From: Agaricus subrufescens
Lineage: Eukaryota > Basidiomycota > Agaricomycetes > Agaricales > Agaricaceae
Length of the DNA: 64,000 nucleotides
Assembly (NCBI GenBank): GCA_029945375.1
Contig: CM057059.1
Location: 3,782,001-3,846,000 of the forward strand
Direction of reading: 5' to 3'
Shown here in pieces: positions 21,949 to 31,990 of this stretch. How positions within the stretch are numbered: position 1 is the stretch's first letter; each line of letters opens with the position of its first letter. Position numbers and translations under genes: made by a program. Under the pieces are notes generated by a model, which had not been told where the DNA came from, searched no databases, and worked only from the letters and a program-made list of their open reading frames with translations.

Positions 21949-22611
21949 TTAGAACACATCCCCGAGAACAGCTTTGACGCGATTAACCATTCCCATGTCC
22001 CTACCACCCCCGCCTTCTCTCGCTTCAAGAACCAAAGTTACAATATGAACCAATAAGGATGGAAGATCTTGAATATCGCTAACGCGTCTCCTTAACTGCG
22101 TCTTCACACCATCATACCCCTGCACACTAGTTTCTCTGTATCCCGGACGATTGCCAGATCCATCACCAGGACCGACAGGAACCAAGATACGCTCGATGGG
22201 CCGACTGGTCACAGGCTGCGCCACGACCCAAGTGTTCCGGAAATTGCCCGCGTCGGGAAGCTCCTTCAATCTACCCGCTAATGCCAGCAGACCCACAAAG
22301 TCATCGTCTCGAAGGGCGAAGACTCTTCCGAAACTATCGACAGCGATCTTGGCTGGAGTGCTGAACAGCGCGAGGGTGAACCCCTCTGGCTCGACCGGTG
22401 AATTGTGTAGCACTACGAGTTTGAGCGCAGAGTGCGTCGGGATGAAGCTACCATGATATGGAGTGGCACGCGAGTGCCAGCCAGTCAAGGATGAAGAGAT
22501 CGGCATGTGGTAGAGGTGCGAATAGTAGGAGAACAACGACTTGGAGAGAATGCCAAGTGGGACGGCGAGGAAAGCCGCTAGAAACGCACAGGTCAGTACT
22601 TTAAGAAGCAT
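21949..22611 (-). CDS. membrane-anchored protein of unknown function
   Basis: From the first ATG (22611) it gives about 220 residues: MLLKVLTCAFLAAFLAVPLGILSKSLF, a signal-anchor helix, then a soluble region (GFTLALFSTPAKIAVDSFGRVFALRDDDFVGLLALAGRL, VAQPVTSRPIERILVPVG, RRRVSDIQDLPSLLVHIVTLVLEAREGG) ending KAVLGDVF. The frame stays open upstream to 22698 (SSKAGPIWRSYGSTAAPQPELY) without an ATG, so a short upstream exon may exist. No family is recognised. A type II membrane protein is the simplest reading. Confidence 0.55.
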   Translation of the reverse strand: MLLKVLTCAFLAAFLAVPLGILSKSLFSYYSHLYHMPISSSLTGWHSRATPYHGSFIPTHSALKLVVLHNSPVEPEGFTLALFSTPAKIAVDSFGRVFALRDDDFVGLLALAGRLKELPDAGNFRNTWVVAQPVTSRPIERILVPVGPGDGSGNRPGYRETSVQGYDGVKTQLRRRVSDIQDLPSLLVHIVTLVLEAREGGGGRDMGMVNRVKAVLGDVF

Positions 22612-23011
22612 ATACAGCTCTGGCTGCGGTGCCGCGGTAGAGCCATATGATCTCCAAATCGGTCCAGCCTTCGATGATAACCGTGGCTTCGTTTTCACGT
22701 AACTTATAAGCGCTTAGATACCGAAACATTCCCACGCCTTTACCAGCCCTCCCTCGCGATCATGTCCCGCATTCAAAACGGCATCGGAGCTGCGCAGCTG
22801 TGTGTCCCATCAATCAAATCCAGGTCGACACACAGCGTTGCGGAGCACAAGGTCGATTATGGCTATCCTATCAATTTTATCACGTCCGGTAGGAGCGGAA
22901 CCCAGCCTTGGTGGCGTCGCCGGTGGAGTATAGATTTGCCGTCTTCTGAATGAAGACCCCTTCGCGCCATTGTAGGTATTAATGTTATTGAATTTCCTAA
23001 GTAAATGGCCA
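22612..23011. other. intergenic
   Basis: Includes an unclassified 63-codon open frame (22762-22953, +; starts MSRIQNGIGAAQLCV). It may be a leftover exon but has no support. Its far side borders the first O-methyltransferase relic. Confidence 0.3.
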
Positions 23012-24180
23012 TCATTGCTTCGGTGGCAATTCAAATTCTGTGAAGCCCATCTCCCCCATCTTCCAAAGCTTCACATATCTCAGGCCTACAGATTCCCCAA
23101 GTTTGATGAAATCATCCAGTGTTCTCTCTCTGGCGTTGAAAAGCGACATCATGTTGATGTCCACCGAATATTGTCGGATACGACCTTCGCCATAATTGGC
23201 TAGTAAAGGTTCAGGGGCTTGAGTACACTTGGCGTCTTCCTCGGGGACCCTGTACCCTGGACTGATGACAAAATCATCTATCCTCTGTTTGGAACTAGGG
23301 ATAGGTATTATAGATATACTACTCACGAATGAGGAGGCGATTGGAAGGCCTCATTGCCCTTCTTACATTCGTCAGAATTCTGATGCAGTCCTCGTCCGGC
23401 CAGTTATGTCTGATGTAATACGTCAAGTCTCGGCCAAAAATTGCTTGTAGAACGACGGCATACATAATGTTTTTCATCTGACTTGGAATGAGCAGGGTGG
23501 TCTGGTTTAGACTCAAGCTCGTAACCGTTGCATAATATATATCACAACCTTCTTTAGGCGACCCTTGGAAAAAATCAAGAGGGATAAACTCAATCTTGTT
23601 TTCCAATATTGCTTCGGGGCAACGTTGTGGCCAGAGTTCTTTCTCTGCAGTATCAAGGGGCTTGGGTAGACCTTGTAACACAAGGTGTAGCTTTGGATAA
23701 TGCTTAGCAAGTTTCATACAAATACCGCCAACGCCTCCCCCAATATCGCATACGGTGGTACCTTGATGGAGCGCATTACTCGGGAAATCTTTGGTGGGCA
23801 TCTGACTAATAATATTGCGCGATCCAAGGGGAAGTTTACCATGAATTAGAGCATCCACTTCGAGTACGTCGCCCCATACTATCATTCAATGATTGAATTC
23901 ATCCGCGTGTTCTTGTTCCGCAGATGGCTGTACTCAATTTTAGTCTATGCAACGAATCAATGGTGACAAACTGACCCCAGCATAATAATCAAAAAATCTT
24001 TTCGCACCAAAAGATTTTGAGAATGTGTTATGCAGATGCGATGTGGAAGAACGGAGCTCAGGATCCTTGAGTACATCACTGAGATTCGACCCCGCTTTGA
24101 AAACTCATTTGTTCTGTATTGAGAAGTACCCTCTGAAAGTGTTTCCGCACCAAACATTCGTACTTACATACATAGGCCAA
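23012..24180 (-). pseudogene. O-methyltransferase copy 1 (subfamily A), 5'-truncated
   Basis: The C-terminal two thirds of a COMT-like enzyme is readable: the SAM site TVCDIGGGVGGICMKLAKHYPKL, DFFQGSPKEGCDIYY, the catalytic RHNWPDEDCIRIL and the tail APEPLLANYGEGRIRQYSVDINMM to the stop at 23012. The N-terminal dimerisation exons are absent. The 3' end of copy 2 (stop at 24237-24239) begins where they should be. The TNE-FSK segment near 24100 is also one base short compared with copy 2 (TNELFKAGSNLSDV), which shifts the frame. Codons downstream remain largely clean, so the loss is probably recent. Confidence 0.85.
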
Positions 24181-24236
24181 TGAAGTTCCCTTCATGTCAT
24201 TCAAATGTTATTGAGTTTCTTAAGGTTAAGTGGCCG

Positions 24237-26055
24237 TCATTGCTTCCGAGGTAAGTCAAACTCTATGAGGCCCATATCCCCCATCTCCCAAAGCTTCACA
24301 TATCTCAGTCCTGCCAATTCTCCAAGTTCGATGAAATGATCTAGTGTTCTCTCTTGGGCGTTGAAAAGCGACATCATATGAATGTCCATCGCATATTGTC
24401 GGATACGACCCTCGCCATAATTGGGTAGTAAAGGTTCAGGGGCTTGAGTAAACGTGGCGTCTTCCTCGGGAACCCTGTACCCCGAACTGATGACAAAATC
24501 ATCTGCCCTCTTTTAAGAACAAGGTGGTGTAAGTATTATGAGTACAATGCTCACGAATGAGGAGGCGACTGTCAGGTCCCATTGCCTTTCTTACATTCGT
24601 CAGAATCTTGACACTCTCATCATCGGGCCAGTTATGTCTGATGGAAAACGTTAAATATCGTTTAACAGGTGATTGTAGAACACAGACACACAAAACGTTT
24701 TTTATCTGACTTAGAATGAGCAAGGCTGCCCGGTCCAGATTTAAAGGCGTAAATTCTCACATAATATATATCACACCCCTCTTTCGGCGACCCTTTGAAA
24801 AAATCGAGAGGGATAAACTCAATCCTGTTTTCTAATATTGCTTCAGGATAACGTTGTGGCCAGTACTCTTTCTCAGCAGTTCCAAGAGGCTTGGGTAGAT
24901 CTTGTAACACAAGGCGCAACTTTGGATAACGTTTCGCAAGTTTCATACACATAGTGCCTACGCCTCCCCCAATATCGCATACTGTGGCGCCTTGACGGAG
25001 CGCATTCCACGGAAAATCTTTGGTAATAATCAGTCTGACTGATATCCTTTTCCAATCCAAGAGGATATTTACCATAAATGAGAGCGTTCACTTCGAGTAT
25101 ATCAGTCCATGCTGTCATTCCGTGGTGAAACTGATCCGCGTGTTCCTGTTCTGCGGATGGCTGTACTCAATGTCAGTTTATGGGGTGAACCAACGTTAAT
25201 ACACAAGCTGACCCCAGAGAAATAATCAAAAAATGTTTTTGAACCAAAAGATTTGGAGAATGCGCTATGCAGAGGCGATGTGGAAGAACGGAGCCCAGGA
25301 TCCTTGAGTACATCACTGAGATTCGATCCCGCTTTGAATAATTCATTCGTTCTGTATGGAGAAGTATCCTCTGAGATGTCTTTCAGCACTAAGAATTTGG
25401 ACTTACAGACACAGGCCAAGGCTACACAGGGTGCTGCCCGAGACCAGTTCCAGACTTAAACGATTATTGGCGAACACATCAGGTCCAACTTAGACGCGTA
25501 AGTCGAGGAAAGGATAAACTATTGTGAATTCAAACAATCACCTTCTTGGAAGATATGTTTTGCAGCGAGAAACCGAAGGACACGGCTCAGCTTTGCTTTG
25601 CTGAGACCTGTACGCTCCGCAAGTACTGACACATGAGCACCCAAGGGGTGTTCCTGAAGGAGGTCAGGTATCTTGTAGAACAACGCCACTTGAATGCAGG
25701 CAGGTTCTAAGTACTGTAAAACCGTGTTAGTCGAATTTTGAGTTTTTATCAACGATCAGCCTACGCCTAAAAATTTCTACGAAAGTAATATTAGACTCAT
25801 AAGGTCGCATGAGGGAAGAATTGAATTCACGTTAGAAAGGACATCACCAGGTCGAGCAACGAGTGAAGAAAGCTGGGCACAGGCACCCTCGATAGTATCG
25901 ATAGCCGACCTGATCTCTGGATCCCTTGGTTTTTGTTCTGAATCATGTTCGTGAAGAGAGATCTCGCGCTCGACAATAGCAATAGCGTTCCCCATGATGG
26001 CCATCAGACCTTTGAGCTCGCTGATCCTGGTAGTGGTGGACGTGATTGAGCTCAT
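24237..26055 (-). CDS. O-methyltransferase copy 2 (subfamily A)
   Basis: Complete plant-COMT-like fungal O-methyltransferase, about 450 residues in seven to eight exons. The start is MSSITSTTTRISELKGLMAIMGNA (ATG 26055). The N-terminal winged-helix/dimerisation part (EPACIQVALFYKIPDLLQEHPLGAHV, RTGLSKAKLSRVLRFLAAKHIFQEG) precedes TNELFKAGSNLSDVL. The Rossmann SAM site is ATVCDIGGGVGTMCMKLAKRYPKLRLVLQDLPK. The catalytic-His region is RHNWPDDESVKILTNVRKAMG, and the C-terminal substrate and dimer part is APEPLLPNYGEGRIRQYAMDIHMM ... FDLPRKQ. It would transfer methyl from SAM to a hydroxyl of a small aromatic molecule, but the substrate cannot be read from the sequence. The product resembles sterigmatocystin-type 8-O-methyltransferases in family only. 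The promoter block is shared with copies 5 and 6. Confidence 0.88.
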
Positions 26056-26100
26056 CTTTAGATGAAGAAAGAGAGAGATGGAACAAACAGTATTGCCCGG

Positions 26101-26136
26101 CGCAATATATATTCCCACTATCTGTCACACAGTGGG
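26101..26136 (-). promoter_or_regulatory. TATA element plus CCCAC(W)GTG-like motif of O-methyltransferase copy 2
   Basis: CGCAATATATATT at 26101-26113 (plus strand) lies about 50 bp before the ATG. CACAGTGGG at 26128-26136 lies about 75 bp before it. The same pair occurs before copy 6 and, slightly changed, before copy 5. Confidence 0.5.
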
Positions 26137-27428
26137 AGTTATCGCTTCAAACAGTGATGACGGGACTGGCTGACGCTGTTGGTGTGTTCGTCAGCCGGTT
26201 TGGTGCTACCCAGGATCAGGGGAAATGTGACCTCACAATCCTAATAGCAGCTCCACCGTCCACCCAACACTATACCCCTATAATACATCGGCCTTTTCGT
26301 TTGGACGTTAGTTGCCACCACAATAAACAAAGTCCTAGCAGAGTTTATCTGGTGTATGATGGAGCGAAGAGGCCTTGAACATGTTTTTTAGATTCGACCA
26401 TGTTTGGAGGACCACCATCACATTTAGCTAGACGATAAAGATTTCCGTGTTGGTATTTTCCGACAAGTCACGTCGCTTGAACCAATAGAGAGCCAATGCA
26501 TCACCCTCCCTGGGCTCTTATATCTAGTAGGAAAGTTCTCCTGGGTTGGAAGAGAGCATTGAACGCGAGTGGTGTGAACGCCGACAGTGGAGATGCTGAT
26601 TCCGCGTCTCCCGTCACGATCAGTCACACACACGTGCTCGCGTTCGCCCGGCCTCGTGCTGGCCGAGATGTGACATATCTGGCGGAAAACTAACAGCGGC
26701 CTGATCCGAGACTGACCTGCCTATCCTACTGGATCATCATTCAAATAGATGATTGTGTTTGATTAGGTAAATTTTCTAACGGAACATCATCTAGGCCCAA
26801 CCAGGCTAAATTCAGTTTTCCGACGAATCAATAAGCCACCTGGTTGCAGAACACAAGTCTACGGATTATATCTCTCATGGACCAACGATGGACATTGGTA
26901 TACAGAACTCTTCACCTTTGATTCTACCTTGTCCAGACGATCACGCCTTTGATGAAGATCCTTTTTCTTCGACCATGGGCAGTCGGGTTGGAATTGAAAA
27001 TCAGGTGACATCGTATTTCGTCTCTACTTGCGCTTCTGTCCGAGAATACTTTCGCTCCCAGGATGGAATACTCAGAAAATCATTCACTATAATCAATAAG
27101 GTACTTATTGGAATCTCGTTGGCATTGTGGGATGTCCTGAGGATAGCCCCTTTTTTAAATCATAGGTACCTTTGAAGATTCAAGAGAAACTGTAGGATGG
27201 AGGTTTGTGAAGAAGTTGATGCTGGGTAAATGTGTGGAGCGTTTGTTGTACTCGATTTGATATTGGACTAAATGTGAACCTGCGCCCGGCAGATCAAATC
27301 CTGACACAAGAACTACTCCCATGGACACCACTATCTAATTGTCAGATTAAATCTGGTCAAGTCGATCGATATATTAAAGGGTTCAGTGCTCACAACGGCA
27401 CTTTGTTACCTTCATCCGGTTCCTGGAC
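26137..27428. other. intergenic between O-methyltransferase copy 2 and the interrupted DUF6533 gene
   Basis: This divergent intergenic region has an open frame at 26888-27175 (+; starts MDIGIQNSSPLILP) that has no recognisable homology and no obvious continuation. I do not call it a gene. TATA-like and GC-box-like stretches cannot be assigned with confidence. Confidence 0.35.
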
Positions 27429-28723
27429 ATGGATACACCTACTCTGGCGCGACATCTGTGCGTCGTCATAAGCTAATAAACTCCAAAATTCAATTTGCTT
27501 TTAGGTTGGCTGGCAGGTACTTTCAGCTGGCTGCACTGGTCATGTTAGCCTATGATCACAGTAGGTTTCCGATATTGTATGAAAATTGCTCTCTGATCTC
27601 ATTTTGCTCAGTATTAACTCTCGGACAGGAGGTTTGTTGTTCATTGTTCCGATTTGACTAACCCTAATTGCATACATTAGGTTGAAAAGATCTGGAAGCG
27701 TCGGGTCTCCTATGCTTCTGTGTTGTTCCTTCTCAACCGCTATGCAACATTGATACAGTACGTTGTGATAGTCATTGGTAGGTGTACTAGTATTTCCCAG
27801 GATCCCTCTACTAAGCTCGCGACATGGGTAGCATTCAATGATCCTGGTTGGAAAGGCGAGGTAAGTGGATCGGGAAACCTGCATGTTTCGAGGATCATCA
27901 CTGAGATTTTCTTAGGCGTATGTATCCCGCGCATGTGGCTCCTTCATCCTCTGAGAAACCGTTTCCAGATGTACTAGATATGTTCTATTCGAGGGCACGT
28001 CGTCAGTGGTCCTGACTTCCGGTAAGTGGGGCTGAGTTGTTCTAGATTGGCAACTACTGATGTATCAACTTCGAAGTTGGACAAAGTGGGTGTAGTCTTC
28101 CCTGACAGATTATAAACCTGTCTAAAAATATGGGTTTTCACATAGCGATCATGATCTTACGTGTGGTCGCCCTTTATAACCGCAGTAAAAAGGTTCTTGC
28201 CTTCCTATCAGTCCTTTGGGCTGGGCAATTTATCATATCTATTGTCGGTTTGATGGGAAGTTTCGGTAAGTGTAGACAAGATGTTTGACAAAATTTATCG
28301 ATCTCTGAAAATGAATTAGCTTTGTCCCTACCCTCAGGATTTGTAGGTTTGTACCATTCTCTTTTGTAAATTACGACTCCCCGCCGATTCGTTATGCATA
28401 GGGTGCATCCTAACCGGTACTAGTAATTTAGATCGTAAGTCTAAATATTCAATCGTCCACAGCTATCCTTACATTTGAACAGCATCACTGTGGTTGACCC
28501 CGCTTGTTACCGACTCAGCCATTTTTCTCCTCACGATCTACCGTACCAGGCATAACATCGGTGACTTGGTGAAGCTGTATGTCGTGTTTGATGAGCATTT
28601 ACTTCCCAAGTATTTACCAACAACTGTTCATACAGCTCTGTACAGGGAAAAGTTTTCATGACCGACAGGGCGATCACAATACTTCTTCGCGATGGGATCA
28701 TCTACTATTTTTTCATTTTCTTA

Positions 28724-28732
28724 GCTAATCTG
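28724..28732. repeat. target-site duplication, left copy (GCTAATCTG)
   Basis: Nine bases identical to 35889-35897, immediately outside the terminal inverted repeat. In the host gene they encode part of ...LANL. Confidence 0.93.
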
Positions 28733-28975
28733 CAGGCTCCTTCCCAGCCGACTCACGTGCGTACGTCCTATAGCGGACTCGACCAAACACGAACAAAGTA
28801 TGGGTTTGCTCACGCAGTGAGGGGCTGGCACCAGGCTCCTACCCAACCGACTCGACTGAGTTCGCACGTTTGGCAAATAGAGCCAAACACCGCGTAAAGA
28901 GGTGTGCTCGCTCAGTGAGCGGCTGGCACTATATGTCGTTCGGCCATCACCGATGTACTTTCCCGCGCGAGTCAG
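28733..28975 (+). repeat. left terminal inverted repeat and subterminal repeat array
   Basis: Two related units of about 97 bp follow each other, beginning CAGGCTCCTTCCCAGC (28733) and CAGGCTCCTACCCAAC (28832). Each closes with a GGCTGGCAC motif. The second is followed by CGGCCATCACCGA and TTTCCCGCGCGAG. Unit 2 with that tail is inverted-repeat-matched by 35740-35888. Such arrays usually bind the transposase. Confidence 0.8.
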
Positions 28976-29175
28976 AATACTTACTTAATCGTGTTTTGGA
29001 CTTATCTGCTTATTAACAATGTGACCGTAACAACAGCTAAATTAGGACGCTGTAGATCAAGCTCAATCTCGAATCCGCGAAGCACGTTCACCACACTTCA
29101 TCACCAAACCTTGATAACGCATTACACATGTATTATAAGCCACATAGTAATCTTTCCACATGTATACAACTTGCA

Positions 29176-31985
29176 GATGACCTCCCCAATCTCCAATCCA
29201 TTCTACAATGTCATCCAAACCCTCGAAGTAAACAATTTTCCCCTCGAAAATTTCATCTGCTGCACATTACTGGAGCCAGGAGTTGAGGACTCCCAATATA
29301 TCAGCCAGTTTCTTGAAGACCTGCCTCACTTGTTAGATTGGTTATGCTACCACGAACGGACTCAGAAGATAGTGGATGAATGGATGAAGAAAACATATGT
29401 CCGAAAATTGACATCACAAATACGAGACATCACCAAGCCCGACAAAGGATTTCACTTCAATGCAGGATCAGTAACTGCCGAACAAATGAGGGAATGTACT
29501 ATTGATAATATTGCAGGCGGAATACAGGCCCATGCCCCAGACGTTTGGGAGCTGGTTGGAAGTTTGATGGAGTCTGATTCAACGGTGATCCAGCACCGTA
29601 GAAGAGAGCAGGGTAAACGGGATGGCACTAAGAGACAGGTGGAGAGTGAAGAGGACATTGAGATAGGCGCAGACACTCAGCACGATAATATTCTGGAAGA
29701 ATTTGAGAGCAGTGACAAAGTAAATGATGTTGACGAGGCCAAGCATCAGCGGCTGTGTCTGCAACGCATTGTCAGTTCATTTATTGATTCAATTCTTGGT
29801 ATCTCATCACCGTTAAACTAGAAACAGGTGACCTGCATCAGTATTATGATGCAGGCAACTAACCAGAGATGTAATTCATTACAGACTCTTGTTGGTATAT
29901 TCCTTCAGTCTTGTAACGTCTCCGAACAGACACGCAACTTCTTGGCACATCTGGGCGTCTCGGTATCAGTCACAAGCATTACTAGAGCCATTCAAAACTT
30001 ATCTCAGAAGGCACATGAAGAGATTCAAAATCTCGGCGCAACTCTTCTCACTTCATACGCATACGACAATCTTGACATCGACCTCACCCATTCTACTCCA
30101 ACGCTTGAAACTTCGACAAAGGACACCCTTGTTCATCTCACCACAGCATCGATGTTTCCGTTACACCCCCTGACTACCAAGCAAGACCTCGATTATACTG
30201 ACCAATTACGAGAACTGGCACTTAATCCTCCAGCGCCATCGACTGTTGCCGAATTGTTGGCCCATCTTCCCCCAGAATACAACAAGCTCGATGAAAAGAA
30301 ACGATCAATACAGGATCGTTTCAACTCTTGGAAATTCATCTCTGACCTTGTCGAACACGGTCCATCTTACTTCGCATCATTTAAACCAAACTAGGCAAGC
30401 CTGAAGAAATTGATTGCATACCTCTTGTGAAGACGAAACAGGTTCCGCTTCGAGCCTCAAAAACGGGACCCAGCTCTCCAGCAAAGAATGCAACTGTACT
30501 TGAAGAATTCTTTCGTCAATCAAACATAGGTGAAAGTGATAACGTATCTAACAATCCCGAGAATATACAACCGCCACCAACTCATAGCACCACTAAAAAT
30601 GCTCCGGTCAACAGTGGGAACACTGTCATTCTCACATTTGGCGATCTTTTGACTGGGCAACACCTGCACAGTCTTCAAGATTCACGGATCGACGATGTGA
30701 CTCCCGGTACTCGGTTCGAAGCACTCGTCTTCTGCCATGGGTGGTTTCATGCTCGAATGGCCTGCGCTGATGCCATTTGGAGGCGTCACATTGAGAATGT
30801 GGACACGGAGAATGATCCTATCAGTCTCGCAAAATATGTAACACAGCTTCGACCACACGAGAAACACAAAATCCTTACCAATCCCACATTTCGTCAGCTC
30901 CATGAAGTTATACTCCATATCGGCATCATTATCAGACTTGATGCCTGGCGGGTTCAAATTTGTCATCGGCATCCTGGAATTTCCTCGTTGGAAGAATGGG
31001 CTCTTACCAACCCGAGTTGGGAGGAGATATGCGATATTGCCGATGAATTGGTTAACACATTCGTGGCCTCACCTAAAATGTTCACCGGCGCTCGACAGGA
31101 TCACAACCAGCGTGACAAGGCGTTCGCAATAACACAAGCTCACCACAAAGATTTCCTGCTCTACGAGGAGACAAACCACGCGATGAATAACGGAGATATG
31201 GGTCGTCTTGATGCATGTCTCGTTGAATGGGTCTTCTACTTCTTTGGGTGCGGTAAAAGCAAGTACGGCCACGCAATGTTCCATTACCTCGAAAACATGT
31301 ACATTAGGTATCCTAAACCTTTAGTGTCAGTACCCATTTCTTACGGTAAAGTTAACACTCACATATTTACAGAAAAGCAATTCGGATGAATTCCTTGGTA
31401 AACCCCACAGGACGAAAAGGTCATTTCCGGGGGATTGACTGGGTTATCGAGCATAACAACCTATATATTAAACGAATATTTGGTGGTTATGGCTCCAATC
31501 GTACCGTCGATCGTATGGTAGATGCCTCACCGCTCATTGAGGTATACAAGGACGTCCGCGCACAATTCGAGAGGATGTTTTGTTTGACTCACAAGACGGG
31601 GAAACACGCCGCTCCCAAGATGAAACACACGTTTAAAAGACTCACTCAGTATATGGAAACTTACGGCACAAATCGCTTCATTCCAGGTCGAGGTTCAAAA
31701 AATCTATTGATAAATGTAACACAAGTGGGTATGAATAGTTTGATGTCAACAATCAAGAAATCGAAGGCGAAGTGGCAGGCTGAGTCACAGAATGAGGACC
31801 TCTTGATGAGAGATGCAGATCAGTTTAGAGCCGGAGCCAATCCCAGGGGTAACGAGCAGAGTACAACAGAGAACGAGCAATTTGAAGACGAGACCATGGA
31901 TGCACGAATGGATGCACAAGAAGGAATCGAGTTCGGCGAAATTGACGATGACGGGAGCCTGTTTGTAGATGATGTTCTTGATTAA
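29176..31985 (+). CDS. DUF6589-domain protein, inferred transposase (frameshifted)
   Basis: Exons are about 29176-29770, 29884-30391/30427-31317 and 31365-31985. The start MTSPISNPFYNVIQTLEVNNF is the likely ATG in a frame open further upstream. An acidic linker ends exon 1. Exon 2 holds family blocks TLVGIFLQSCNVSEQTRNFLAHLGVS, ASYAYDNLDIDLTHSTPT, DRFNSWKFISDLVEHGPSYFASF, ILTFGDLLTGQHLHSLQ, FCHGWFHARMACADAIW and HEVILHIGIIIRLDAWRV. Exon 3 reads IRMNSLVNPTGRKGHFRGIDWVIEHNNLYIKRIFGG ... MFCLTHKTGKHAAPKMKHTF and an acidic tail. Near 30380 the frame carrying SYFASF stops while the continuation KLGKPEEIDCIPLV lies in another frame. This is a probable one-base deletion, since no good intron fits. 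The family is uncharacterised and highly expanded in Agaricomycetes. The DWVIEHNN and YDNLD blocks could supply acidic catalytic residues, but that is a guess. Confidence 0.75.
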
Positions 31986-31990
31986 ATACA

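Noticed and set aside
22762..22953. 63-codon open frame MSRIQNGIGAAQLCV
   Set aside because: No recognisable family and no continuation; could be chance.
26888..27175. 95-codon open frame MDIGIQNSSPL... upstream of the interrupted DUF6533 gene
   Set aside because: The true first exon of that gene is at 27429, matched by the paralogue. This frame has no homology, no splice continuation and no counterpart next to the paralogue.
28991..29175. In-frame N-terminal extension of the DUF6589 protein
   Set aside because: Begins at a non-ATG codon and overlaps the subterminal region. The ATG at 29176 gives a start consistent with the family.
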